Below are positions 38,407 to 45,634 of a stretch of DNA of 49,553 nt, piece after piece. The notes beneath the pieces were generated by a model. It worked only from the letters and a program-made list of their open reading frames with translations. It made no database searches and had not been told where the DNA came from. The first letter of the stretch is position 1. Each line of letters begins with the position of its first letter. Position numbers and translations under genes: made by a program. Source of the DNA: a virus; the IMG/VR virus record IMGVR_UViG_3300002906_000001, positions 1-49,553 of that record. One strand, given 5' to 3'.

Positions 38407-40422
38407 ATGACGATGCGCTACGGCGCGTCGGTCGAGGAGTGGATCAACTTCAGTCTGGTGCTCGGTTTAACGAGCGATCTGCTCCCGGTCGTCGCAAATC
38501 CAAACGCGGTGATAGGCGAACACTCGAAGCTGAAAGCTTTGGGTAAGACCCCATCACGCTACAACAGCTCCCATAAAGTCGGCGGCATACTCGACTGGAC
38601 CACCAAGATCACCACGCCGGCTGAAGTGCAGTCGTGGTCGCAGAATCCTGATTACGGCATCTGTATCATCACACGGCGCATTCGCGCCATCGACGTGGAT
38701 GTCAGCGATCAAGCATTAGCCGATGCGATCCGCGCCAAGCTCTCAGCGTTCACAACCCGCTACCGCGACAACTCACCGAAGTTCCTCGCAGCGTTCGAGC
38801 TTCCAGGCAACTATTCGAAGCGCGTCATCAAAACACAGCACGGCGTCATCGAATTCCTAGCAACCGGTCAGCAGTTCATTGCGGCTGGTACACACCCATC
38901 AGGTGCTCGCTACAAATGGCGTGGTGGCGATCCTAGTGAGTTTATTTTGCTCGATGAAGCCGCTTTCAGCGCATTGTGGCTAGATTTGGAAAAATCCTTC
39001 GGTATCGAGCCATCGACAGAATCGCATTCATCAGATAGAAAAACCGTTCTTCAAGCTGCGGCGATCAATGACCCAATTGCACAATTCCTGCACCAGAATA
39101 ATCTAGTGCTTTCAACTGAACGTGACGGAAGAATTCATCTGCTCTGTCCATTTGCTGAAACTCACACAAATCAGCTTATCGGAAGTGAGAGTGCTACCAC
39201 TTATTTTCCGCGTTTCACAGGAGGTTATAGTCATGGCTTCGTCAAATGTTTCCACGCGCATTGCCAACAACGTTCACAACAAGAGTTCCTCACTGCGCTC
39301 GGGATCACCGCAGCGGACGATTTCACCGACAACAGTGGTGGGCCAGTTCAGAGCGCAGGAGAAAAAAGCGTTCGACAAGACGTTCAGCCAACAGCTATCA
39401 AAGCACGCTATGTCTTCGAACCAGCGCACATCTTCGCGCAAGGCGAAGCCGCGGCGTGGATAATCAAGGGCGTGCTGCCCGCTGCGGATTTAGCAGTGGT
39501 CTTCGGCGAATCGGGAAGCGGGAAAAGTTTTTTTACACTTGATCTCGCAGCATCCATCGCTCAGGGAATTTCTTACCGCAGCAAAAAAACTCAGCAAGGC
39601 GCTGTTGCGTACATCGCAGCCGAAGGCGCAGGCGGCTTCAAGAACAGGCTCAAAGCCTACGCCGCGCACCACGAAATAAATCTCACCGATCTGCCGCTCA
39701 CCGTGCTCGCTGCCTCACCGAACTTCATGAGGCGCGACAACGTGGACGCAGTACGCGACGCCATTTTGGCCCTCCCCGTTCGCCCTACCCTCATCATCAT
39801 CGATACGTTCGCCCAGGTAACACCCGGTGCAAACGAGAACGCCGGCGAGGACATGGGCCGAGCACTTGGGCACTGCAAACAACTGCGCGCAGCCACTGGA
39901 GCGATGATCGTACTCATCCACCACTCAGGGAAAGACGCCACCAAAGGGGCTCGTGGCTGGTCAGGACTGCGCGCAGCGGCCGACGTGGAGTTCGAGATCG
40001 TGCGCGATCCCCACAGCCCACAGCGGGTGGCTACCATCACCAAGCTACGCGATGGGGGTGACGACGTAGAGATGGGCTTCAAGCTCGACGTGGTGGCCCT
40101 GGGCAACGATGCTGACGGCGATCCAATCACGAGCTGCGTCGTGGTGCCCACGGACAGCGGGACACCAGCAGGACGCGCTCGGGTCGTCCTGGGTGATCTA
40201 GAGCGGCTTACGATGCGGGTGCTCGAAGACCTAATAGGGCTCACCGGATCGAGTGTAAAAATTAACGACTTGCTCGAAGCGGTGATAAGCCAGCGGGTGC
40301 CGCCGGCTGATGGCAAGCGGGATACACGCAAGCAAGTAGCCCAAACGGCGCTCGACAGGCTGGTTGAGAAGGGCCAACTACGCTTCAATGGTGGGCTCGT
40401 TGAGGTAGTCCACCATGACTAG
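38407..40422 (+). CDS. Primase-polymerase fused to RepA-type (AAA_25) helicase
   Basis: The 671-residue protein combines two replication domains. Residues 1-200 form a bifunctional primase/polymerase-like domain, with RAIDVDVSD (about 94-102) carrying the acidic metal ligands, a KFLAAFELPGN strand, and a FLATGQQFIAAGTHPSGARYKW loop typical of phage primases. A CPF..H and C-HAHC segment (about 248-290) is a likely zinc site. From about 340 an AAA_25/RecA-like ATPase has Walker A GESGSGKS (about 367), Walker B LIIIDT (about 460) and IHHSGKDATKGARGWSG (about 503-519). The C-terminal 80 residues form a winged-helix-like tail. It supplies priming and helicase functions not encoded elsewhere here. 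Confidence 0.88.
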   Translation: MTMRYGASVEEWINFSLVLGLTSDLLPVVANPNAVIGEHSKLKALGKTPSRYNSSHKVGGILDWTTKITTPAEVQSWSQNPDYGICIITRRIRAIDVDVSDQALADAIRAKLSAFTTRYRDNSPKFLAAFELPGNYSKRVIKTQHGVIEFLATGQQFIAAGTHPSGARYKWRGGDPSEFILLDEAAFSALWLDLEKSFGIEPSTESHSSDRKTVLQAAAINDPIAQFLHQNNLVLSTERDGRIHLLCPFAETHTNQLIGSESATTYFPRFTGGYSHGFVKCFHAHCQQRSQQEFLTALGITAADDFTDNSGGPVQSAGEKSVRQDVQPTAIKARYVFEPAHIFAQGEAAAWIIKGVLPAADLAVVFGESGSGKSFFTLDLAASIAQGISYRSKKTQQGAVAYIAAEGAGGFKNRLKAYAAHHEINLTDLPLTVLAASPNFMRRDNVDAVRDAILALPVRPTLIIIDTFAQVTPGANENAGEDMGRALGHCKQLRAATGAMIVLIHHSGKDATKGARGWSGLRAAADVEFEIVRDPHSPQRVATITKLRDGGDDVEMGFKLDVVALGNDADGDPITSCVVVPTDSGTPAGRARVVLGDLERLTMRVLEDLIGLTGSSVKINDLLEAVISQRVPPADGKRDTRKQVAQTALDRLVEKGQLRFNGGLVEVVHHD

Positions 40423-40461
40423 GCAGGGCCAAAATAGGGTCAAATCACTCGTAATTTCTTA

Positions 40462-40641
40462 CGTGCAACTCGTGCAACTCGGTGCAATTCGTGTTGAGAA
40501 ATTGCAGGGCAAACCTGCGACATGCAACTTGGAAAAAGGGTGGGGATGTATTGACATCCCCCCCGCCAAGTTGCAAGTTGCAAATTGCAGAAGCGTGACT
40601 TTTTCAGACAATGCAACTCGCAACTCAAGTTGCAACTCGGT
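40462..40641. repeat. Clustered TGCAACTC motifs, direct and inverted
   Basis: At least eight copies of TGCAACT or close variants: three in tandem (40462-40490, CGTGCAACT then CGTGCAACTC then GGTGCAATTC), one before the central hairpin, two or three inverted (CCAAGTTGCAAGTTGCAAAT, 40566-40585), and three at 40611-40639 (ATGCAACTCGCAACTC then AAGTTGCAACTCGG). No protein frame is supported here. The cluster lies between the primase-helicase and a helix-turn-helix gene, suggesting an origin (iterons) or operator cluster. Confidence 0.75.
40523..40575. promoter_or_regulatory. Large cruciform/hairpin within the TGCAACTC array
   Basis: TGCAACTTGG (40523-40532) pairs with CCAAGTTGCA (40566-40575); inside, GGGGATGT (40542-40549) pairs with ACATCCCC (40554-40561) around loop ATTG. 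The two nested perfect stems could act as a terminator for the primase operon, or as a single-strand initiation structure if this is an origin. Confidence 0.6.
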
Positions 40642-40663
40642 TAGGGCTTCATCGGGAGCCCTA
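40642..40663 (+). promoter_or_regulatory. Hairpin covering the ribosome-binding site of the HTH gene
   Basis: TAGGGCT (40642-40648) pairs with AGCCCTA (40657-40663), with the GGGAG ribosome-binding site partly in the loop and the first base of the ATG in the stem. Folding would limit translation of the 40663 gene. Confidence 0.4.
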
Positions 40664-40899
40664 TGGTAGCTCGTAATAAATTGCGCGTTGTGAAACACCG
40701 CGAGGGAGACTACACCCACGGTGAAGCGCATCCTAAGGCGATGCTCAGTGACCACGAGATCGAGCTGATGCGTCAGCTCCATGAGGAGTACCCAGTGGGC
40801 GATCCCAGGCACCTGGGGTATCGCCGACTGGCTAAGAAGTTCAACGTAGCCAAGACGACCGTGAGGGCGATCTGCAACTACAAGGTGCGCAACAACTAG
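40663..40899 (+). CDS. Standalone helix-turn-helix DNA-binding protein
   Basis: The 78-residue product has a basic N-terminus and a helix-turn-helix region: AMLSDHEIELMRQLHEEYP (about 27-45) then GYRRLAKKFNVAKTTVRAIC (about 53-72). The same domain style is found at the C-terminus of the NUMOD4 homing endonuclease here and in small phage regulators. It is flanked on both sides by repeat arrays, so it may be an autoregulator, an origin-binding protein or a packaging-site factor. A hairpin covers its ribosome-binding site. Confidence 0.7.
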   Translation: MVARNKLRVVKHREGDYTHGEAHPKAMLSDHEIELMRQLHEEYPVGDPRHLGYRRLAKKFNVAKTTVRAICNYKVRNN

Positions 40900-40927
40900 C
40901 GTCCAGGGCGCTCACTACGCCTCATAG

Positions 40928-41096
40928 CTCCGTCACCGTAGCTCACCGCCCGCAGCGCTGTCACCGTAGTGGATGCTGCCCGCTACCGCAGCTCGCAGCT
41001 CCGTCACCGTAGCTCTGTCACCATAGCCCTGTCACCGTAGCCCTGTCACCGTAGCCCTGTCACCGTAGCTCACCGCCCGCAGCGCTGTCACCGTAG
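40928..41096. repeat. 14-bp tandem repeat array upstream of terS
   Basis: About eleven 14-bp units of the form CYCTGTCACCGTAG. Seven keep the core GTCACCRTAG: 40928-40941, 40956-40969, 40999-41012, 41013-41026 (one change), 41027-41040, 41041-41054, 41055-41068, and again 41083-41096. Divergent units CTCACCGCCCGCAG occur at 40942-40955 and 41069-41082, and GCCCGCTACCGCAG at 40978-40991. A larger block (about 40932-40972) is repeated at 41059-41099. A 14-bp period cannot keep a reading frame. Iteron-type origin, packaging site or binding array are the main options. Confidence 0.9.
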
Positions 41097-41106
41097 TGGA
41101 CGCTGC

Positions 41107-41140
41107 GGTGCTCATGATCCTAAGCTCAGGAGCGTAGCAT
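41107..41140 (+). promoter_or_regulatory. Candidate late promoter before terS
   Basis: GGTGCTCATGAT (41107-41118), 16 nt, TAGCAT (41135-41140) then C. It lies 11 bp after the repeat array and about 43 bp before the terS start. It is a member of the four-copy late motif. Confidence 0.65.
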
Positions 41141-41182
41141 CTGGTCCGGTACGCGCGCGTTCAAGTCGGAGTATGCGCTCAC

Positions 41183-41755
41183 ATGATCCCAAAGCGAACG
41201 AAGCACTACACGGAGCTGGTCCTGCAAGGGCTACGGCGTGGGTGGGCTGTCGCCAAGATTTGCGCGATGGGTAAAGCGGGGCTGCTCAACATCGGCGACG
41301 AGCCCGATCCTGAGTTCCCTGTCAAGACGACGGTGTTCGATTGGCTCGGCGTCGATCCGCAATTCGCGGAGCTGTATCTCGCGGCGCGACGCTCAGGTTG
41401 CGAAGCGATGGTGGACGACGGCATCGTGATCGTGGACAACTCGTACAACGACACCGAGTGGTGCGTCGATGAGGAAACGGGTGAGCTGCACAAGATCGTG
41501 GATCATGAGCACGTACAGCGGTCACGACTGCGCGCAGACTATCGCAAGTGGTACGTGGCGAAGCTCGTGCCCAGGCTCTACGGTGAGCGCGTTGAGGTCG
41601 AGCACAAGGTCAATAGCGAGCTAACTGCTCGGCTCACGTCAGGCCGGCAGCGTGCGCTTGGCGATGCGAACGACGGTGTGTTGCAGCTCGATACCACTCG
41701 GCTGATCGAAGGCAGCGCAGTGCGTGTTGAAGATGATGGGAGCGATTTGGTATGA
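41183..41755 (+). CDS. Terminase small subunit
   Basis: The 190-residue protein resembles small terminase subunits of podophages. It has an N-terminal helix-turn-helix-type region (TELVLQGLRRGWAVAKICAM, about 10-29), FPVKTTVFDWLGVDPQFAELYLAARRSG (about 45-72) and the strong signature SRLRADYRKWYVAKLVPRLYGER (about 113-135). The C-terminus DDGSDLV is encoded by 24 bases nearly identical to the 3' end of the DUF2800 gene. It recognises the packaging site, so the 14-bp repeat array just upstream is a natural candidate target. ATG 41183 has GGAG 11 nt upstream. Confidence 0.85.
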   Translation: MIPKRTKHYTELVLQGLRRGWAVAKICAMGKAGLLNIGDEPDPEFPVKTTVFDWLGVDPQFAELYLAARRSGCEAMVDDGIVIVDNSYNDTEWCVDEETGELHKIVDHEHVQRSRLRADYRKWYVAKLVPRLYGERVEVEHKVNSELTARLTSGRQRALGDANDGVLQLDTTRLIEGSAVRVEDDGSDLV

Positions 41756-41906
41756 GGGGGCACGACCACCCTTGGCGGACGCGAAGGGCGCTTTGGGGTT
41801 TTCAAGTTGCTGATCGCGGGGTGCACGGTATTAAAGTGAATCGGTTTTAGAAAATAAAAAATGCAATCCTCGCAAAAAATTACAACTTCTTAAAGGTGAT
41901 TCCAAA
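41756..41906 (+). promoter_or_regulatory. AT-rich gap after terS with a possible promoter
   Basis: This 151-bp gap contains TTGCTG (41807-41812), a 16-bp spacer and TATTAA (41829-41834), a plausible sigma-70 promoter, followed by an A-rich segment (41850-41885). No gene or hairpin terminator is evident. Confidence 0.3.
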
Positions 41907-42110
41907 ATGGTAAATGTTCTACTGAAAGCGAAACACGAAATCGTTCAGCTCCGCAAGCGCAATGAAATTCTCGAAGCGCAAATGACGGTGGTGGACATCT
42001 TCGCAGCAGCGCTCGGATTCAAACGCGAACAGCGCGGCGCGGAGATAGACGTGGTGTGGGAGCTGGAAGGCAAAATCGCCGAGTTGAATACACCGAAGCA
42101 GGCGCGGTGA
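41907..42110 (+). CDS. Small conserved phage protein (67 aa)
   Basis: The product MVNVLLKAKHEIVQLRKRNE then ILEAQMTVVDIFAAALGF follows a pattern common among phages of proteobacteria: a coiled-coil helix with L-R-R-N-E-I-L, then VMD.FA. The function is unknown. AAAGGTG lies upstream of ATG 41907, and the end overlaps the next microprotein by 4 bp (GTGA). Confidence 0.72.
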   Translation: MVNVLLKAKHEIVQLRKRNEILEAQMTVVDIFAAALGFKREQRGAEIDVVWELEGKIAELNTPKQAR

Positions 42111-42211
42111 TTAGATTCATCCTCGAAGCTCTGCTCGCTTGCGTGCTTGGTCTTGCGGTCGGCTCGATCCTGTTGTTTGTCGTCGTAATGCTTTCACAGA
42201 TCGCACCGTGA
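42107..42211 (+). CDS. 34-residue membrane microprotein
   Basis: This frame encodes 34 residues with one strong membrane helix (ALLACVLGLAVGSILLFVVV, about 8-27) and short polar ends. The GTG start overlaps the preceding stop, and its TGA overlaps the GTG of the next gene. The GTGA overlaps at both ends support it. The role is unknown. Confidence 0.55.
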   Translation: MIRFILEALLACVLGLAVGSILLFVVVMLSQIAP

Positions 42212-42516
42212 CTTCCAGAAAATCAAAGCTGCGCAGGTTGCAGCGCATTGTCGATGCGCTGCGGCACTTCATAAAAAATAAAAGGGATTGGGATTTGGTG
42301 GAACTGGCCTTGGCAGTGGACGCGCATTTCAGTCTCACCAAACGCGAGCGAACGCGCCTTCGCAAAGAGATACGCATGGCGCGGTTGTCGCGGTCCGATG
42401 CGCAGAAACTAAGACGTAAGCGTGAGCGCGAAGTCGGTGCGGGCGGACCTAACTGGACGGCGGCGCTGCGCGCGATGCGAAAGAAAGAAGCGCTGCGTCG
42501 GCGAGGTATATGGTGA
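42208..42516 (+). CDS. Small basic helical protein
   Basis: The 102-residue product starts at GTG 42208 ((V)TSRKSKLRRLQRIVDALRHF) and is very rich in Arg and Lys, with repeated helices (LTKRERTRLRKEIRMARLSR, AQKLRRKREREVG). It could bind DNA near the terminase or associate with the packaging complex; this is inference. It ends RRGIW with TGA at 42514-42516, inside the start of the HNH gene. GTGATGG at this point recurs at the terL start. Confidence 0.65.
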   Translation: MTSRKSKLRRLQRIVDALRHFIKNKRDWDLVELALAVDAHFSLTKRERTRLRKEIRMARLSRSDAQKLRRKREREVGAGGPNWTAALRAMRKKEALRRRGIW

Positions 42517-42983
42517 TGGAAACAAAAGAAGAACGAAATAAAAAGGCGCTCATGCGTAATCGTATAAAACGATCAACGTTTGAAGGTCGGGCTGCGTGGA
42601 ATGCAAGGATGCGAGAATACAATAAACGTCCTGAAGCTCGTGCAAAAAGAAAAGAAAGAGATAATCGTGAGCATGTGAAAGAACGAGGACGAGCTTACGC
42701 ACGTTTAAAAAAGACAGGTATGAACGACGCTGTACGCGCGAAGTTGATGATTTTGCAAAACGGATGTTGCGCGGTATGCGGCACCTTGTTTAGCGGTGAG
42801 GGGAATCTAAGAGCGCATGCAGATCACGATCATGTAACTAAAAAAGCACGCGGTTTGCTCTGTCACTATTGTAATATCGCTGAAGGAATGATAAAAGAAA
42901 CTGGTGCGAAGCCGGAGGATTTTGCTCGTCGTCTTCAACACTATTTAACCAATCCGCCTGCTGATATTTTAGAGCTTACGTGA
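42510..42983 (+). CDS. HNH endonuclease, endonuclease VII-like, inserted before terL
   Basis: The 157-residue protein has a basic linker (KRPEARAKRKERDNREHVKE) and an endonuclease VII-like core: CAVC (about 86-89), RAHADHDHVTKKARG (about 101-115) with D-H-D-H, then LLCHYCN, and a tail ending NPPADILELT. It is inserted exactly at the junction between the 42208 gene and terL, and the short sequence GTGATGG is present at both ends. AT-rich codon use contrasts with terL. The TTAGAG in its last codons serves as the ribosome-binding site of terL. ATG 42510 or 42516 could be the start. Confidence 0.85.
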   Translation: MVMETKEERNKKALMRNRIKRSTFEGRAAWNARMREYNKRPEARAKRKERDNREHVKERGRAYARLKKTGMNDAVRAKLMILQNGCCAVCGTLFSGEGNLRAHADHDHVTKKARGLLCHYCNIAEGMIKETGAKPEDFARRLQHYLTNPPADILELT

Positions 42984-44527
42984 TGGTCGATACGCGCACA
43001 CTCGACGAGCAAATAGCGGACGACGTTTCTAGATTTTACAGCGATCCTCTCGGCTACGTTTTGTATGCTTTTGACTGGACGAACGACCCAGAGCTGCACA
43101 TCGTCAAGCTCCTCGAACCCTGGAGTTTGATCTACGACAGCGAGTATGGCCCGGATAAATGGGCGTGCGAGTTTCTGGACGACCTCGGGAGCCAGATTCG
43201 CGCGAACAAGTTTGACGGCCGCACGCCGGTGAGAGCGATCCGCGAAGCGGTGGGCTCAGGCCACGGCATCGGCAAGTCGGCGCTCGCCGCGTGGGTGGTG
43301 CAGTTCATCATGAGCACGCGCCCCTTCTCGCATGGCACGATCACGGCGAACACATCGGAGCAGCTCTCGACGAAGACCTGGGCGGAAGTGGCGAAGTGGA
43401 ATAAGCGGTCGATCACCGGTCACTGGTTCGAGGTTACGACCGGCAAGGGTGCGATGCGGATGGTGCACAAGGAGCATCCGCAGAATTGGTTCTGCACCGC
43501 GCAGACGTGCAGGGAGGAGAACAGCGAAGCGTTCGCCGGGCAGCACGCGCCTACGGCGACATCGTTCTACGTGTTTGATGAAAGTGGCGGCGTGCCCGAC
43601 ATCATCGACGAAGTGAGCGAAGGCGGGTTGACGGACGGCGAGCCGATGAAATTCGCCTTCGGCAATATCACGCGGAACGTCGGGTGGTTCAAGAATACGT
43701 TCGGCGGGAAGCGCTGGCGAAGTCGCAACATCGACAGCCGCGATGTGCAGATCACCAACAAGGAATTCATCGCCGAGCAGATCATCGAGTACGGCATCGA
43801 TAGCGACTTCATCAAGGTACGCGTGCGCGGTATGGCCCCGAGCATGTCGATGAAGCAGTTCATATCCGCGGAGGACGTGGACGCCGCGTTCGGACGGCAT
43901 CTGAAGATCGACGCCTACGACTGGGCTCCGAAGATTTTGACCTGTGACCCGGCGTGGGAGGGCGACGACGATTTGGTGATCGGATTGCGGCAGGGATTGT
44001 CGTTCAAGATTTTGCAGGTCATGGCGAAGAACGACAACGACATAGTGGTGGCGAATAAGCTGATGAGGATTGAAGATGAGCTGAAGGTCGATGCGGTGTT
44101 CGTCGATGGCGGTTACGGTACCGGCATCGTGAGCGCGGGGAAGACGCTCGGGCGTGATTGGCAACTCGTGTGGTTTGCCGGTGAATCGACCGACCCAGGG
44201 TGTCTGAACAAACGCGCGCAGATGTGGAAGGACATGCGCGACTGGCTGAAGGCGGGCGGGTCCATTCCGCTCGATCACAAGTTGTACAACGATCTTGTCG
44301 GTCCTGAAACTGTGCCGCGACTTGACGGCAAAATTCAGATCGAGGGGAAGAAGGACATGAAGAAAAGAAAATTGCCTTCACCCAATCGCGCCGATGCACT
44401 GGCTCTGAGCTTTGCCTTTCCGGTGGTATCGAAAGCGTTGCAGCACATGGTCGGTCCGACGACTGGTGCTCATGATCCAAAGGCGCGCGAGTATGATCCC
44501 TACGCCTCTGAAACCATGAAGGGTTGA
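42983..44527 (+). CDS. Terminase large subunit
   Basis: The 514-residue motor-nuclease packages DNA into the head. ATPase: Walker A GSGHGIGKSALAAW (about 91-104), Walker B FYVFDESGG (about 195-203) with the catalytic Glu, and coupling motif FGNITRN (about 231). Nuclease: LTCDPAWEGDDD (about 320), FVDGGYGTGIV (about 374), and a C-terminal NRADALALSFAF (about 472). The lengths and motif spacing are those of podophage/P22-like terminases. ATG 42983 overlaps the HNH stop (TGATG); GTG 42980 is also in frame. Its 3' end contains the late promoter motif at 44465. Confidence 0.92.
   Translation: MVDTRTLDEQIADDVSRFYSDPLGYVLYAFDWTNDPELHIVKLLEPWSLIYDSEYGPDKWACEFLDDLGSQIRANKFDGRTPVRAIREAVGSGHGIGKSALAAWVVQFIMSTRPFSHGTITANTSEQLSTKTWAEVAKWNKRSITGHWFEVTTGKGAMRMVHKEHPQNWFCTAQTCREENSEAFAGQHAPTATSFYVFDESGGVPDIIDEVSEGGLTDGEPMKFAFGNITRNVGWFKNTFGGKRWRSRNIDSRDVQITNKEFIAEQIIEYGIDSDFIKVRVRGMAPSMSMKQFISAEDVDAAFGRHLKIDAYDWAPKILTCDPAWEGDDDLVIGLRQGLSFKILQVMAKNDNDIVVANKLMRIEDELKVDAVFVDGGYGTGIVSAGKTLGRDWQLVWFAGESTDPGCLNKRAQMWKDMRDWLKAGGSIPLDHKLYNDLVGPETVPRLDGKIQIEGKKDMKKRKLPSPNRADALALSFAFPVVSKALQHMVGPTTGAHDPKAREYDPYASETMKG
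44465..44497 (+). promoter_or_regulatory. Candidate late promoter inside the end of terL
   Basis: GGTGCTCATGAT (44465-44476), 15 nt, TATGAT (44492-44497) then C. It lies inside the terL coding region, 36 bp upstream of the 44533 gene, and would drive the head-protein genes that follow. Embedding in coding sequence while keeping the same spacing as the intergenic copies supports function. Confidence 0.5.
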
Positions 44528-44532
44528 AACCA

Positions 44533-44787
44533 ATGTGCGTCGATCAGGCGAAGCAAGCGGCGGACGCATTGGGCACTGCCGATACGCTGCTCAAGCGTCC
44601 GAAGAAAGTTTCGTGGCAATCAAAGTTCGAGGACTTGACCGGAAAGACACCGGACGATGCAGGCGTAAAGACCGAGGAAGAAGCCCGCGGTTTCGTGCAG
44701 GCATTGACGCAGAAGCGCACCGACTCGGCGTCGCTTCCTGGCGGTACGGTGCTCACCGGCTACCAAGGCCCGCTCGGAGTTCACTGA
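44533..44787 (+). CDS. Small protein before portal genes
   Basis: The 84-residue product begins MCVDQAKQAADALGTADTLL and is polar and helical, with a Gly-rich end (LPGGTVLTGYQGPLGVH). Unknown function. The MC start recalls other virion-associated small proteins here (44787, 7212). GAAGGG lies upstream of ATG 44533; its TGA overlaps the next ATG (TGATG). Confidence 0.7.
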   Translation: MCVDQAKQAADALGTADTLLKRPKKVSWQSKFEDLTGKTPDDAGVKTEEEARGFVQALTQKRTDSASLPGGTVLTGYQGPLGVH

Positions 44788-45479
44788 TGTGCAGCGGCAA
44801 CATCGGTCATGACGTCGCGGAGTTCGCCAAGAAATACGATCCTGACCCCACGCACTTAGGCAACCAGAAATTGTCGGCCACTCTCCAGGTGGCGCGCAAT
44901 CCCAACGAGCTGCCGGGAATCAACACGAAAGGTGCGACGCCGCTTGACGTGTCGGCGTTGGGCACGGGGCTCGCATCCAAGCCGGGCGTGCGCAAAGCGG
45001 GGCGCGTAGCGGGTGCGGTGATTGGATTGGTGGCGGGTGGTGAGGCTGCACTTGGCGGTGAGGGCAGCGCAGCGGCACCGGGCGGTGAAGCCGCTACGAG
45101 CGGATCGACGGCGGCAACCGGTGTTGCACCGGCATCGGCAACCGGCGTGGTAGGGGCCGATACGGCAGCAGCGGCAACGCCGGGGACCACTGCGGGGATG
45201 ACGGTCAAAGAGATGGTGCAGCTTGGCGCGGCCATCGCAGGAACAGCGAATGCAGCGTATTCGATCTACGCAGCGAAGCACGCGCCTCAACCACCGGACG
45301 TAGAGAAGCCGCCGCCCATACCGCAGCCGGGAAAGCAACCTGATTTCGTGGCCGCTCGGAAGAAAAGTTTGTTCGGTGACGAGGGGCCGTTTACGCGCGA
45401 CTCCACGTTCCTCACCGGTCCTGGCGGCGTGCCGTCAGGGAGTTTGAATCTCGGGCGCAACATTTTGTTGGGGAGCTAG
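44787..45479 (+). CDS. Ala/Gly-rich protein upstream of portal
   Basis: The 230-residue protein starts [20 protein letters not shown]. Residues about 60-150 are an extremely Ala/Gly/Thr-rich, low-complexity region with a hydrophobic part ([20 protein letters not shown]). The C-terminal third has Pro-rich [17 protein letters not shown] and a [32 protein letters not shown] motif that is frequent in phage proteins encoded near the portal. Possibly a minor virion protein. Start by TGATG overlap. Confidence 0.7.
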   Translation: MCSGNIGHDVAEFAKKYDPDPTHLGNQKLSATLQVARNPNELPGINTKGATPLDVSALGTGLASKPGVRKAGRVAGAVIGLVAGGEAALGGEGSAAAPGGEAATSGSTAATGVAPASATGVVGADTAAAATPGTTAGMTVKEMVQLGAAIAGTANAAYSIYAAKHAPQPPDVEKPPPIPQPGKQPDFVAARKKSLFGDEGPFTRDSTFLTGPGGVPSGSLNLGRNILLGS

Positions 45480-45483
45480 GGGC

Positions 45484-45633
45484 ATGCCGCTCGTCAAATC
45501 TGCAAGCAAGGAAGCGCTGTCGAAGAACATCGCTCGGGAGATCAAGAGCGGAAAGCCGCCTGCACAAGCCGCTGCGATTGGCTACGCTGTGCAGCGCCAG
45601 CTTCAGCAGCAAAAACCGAAGGTGCATAAATAA
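45484..45633 (+). CDS. 49-residue conserved phage protein
   Basis: The product [20 protein letters not shown] then [20 protein letters not shown] matches a very common small phage protein style: MPL.KS.SK.A.S.NI..EI..GKP..QA.AI. It is typically found near terminase and portal genes; function unknown. It starts 4 bp after the preceding stop. Its 3' end abuts the HNH gene. Confidence 0.8.
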   Translation: MPLVKSASKEALSKNIAREIKSGKPPAQAAAIGYAVQRQLQQQKPKVHK

Positions 45634-45634
45634 A

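Noticed and set aside
40928-41096. CRISPR array
   Set aside because: The 14-bp units are mostly contiguous, without unique spacers of regular length and without cas genes.
41505-41515. Reverse-strand copy of the late motif upstream half inside terS (and another near 43307 in terL)
   Set aside because: No TAGNAT-like element follows at 15-16 nt on that strand, and both lie in coding sequence with no minus-strand gene to drive.
43256-44278. A 340-codon minus-strand frame inside terL
   Set aside because: It is antisense to a clear terminase gene with all motifs intact; no ribosome-binding site or domain pattern.
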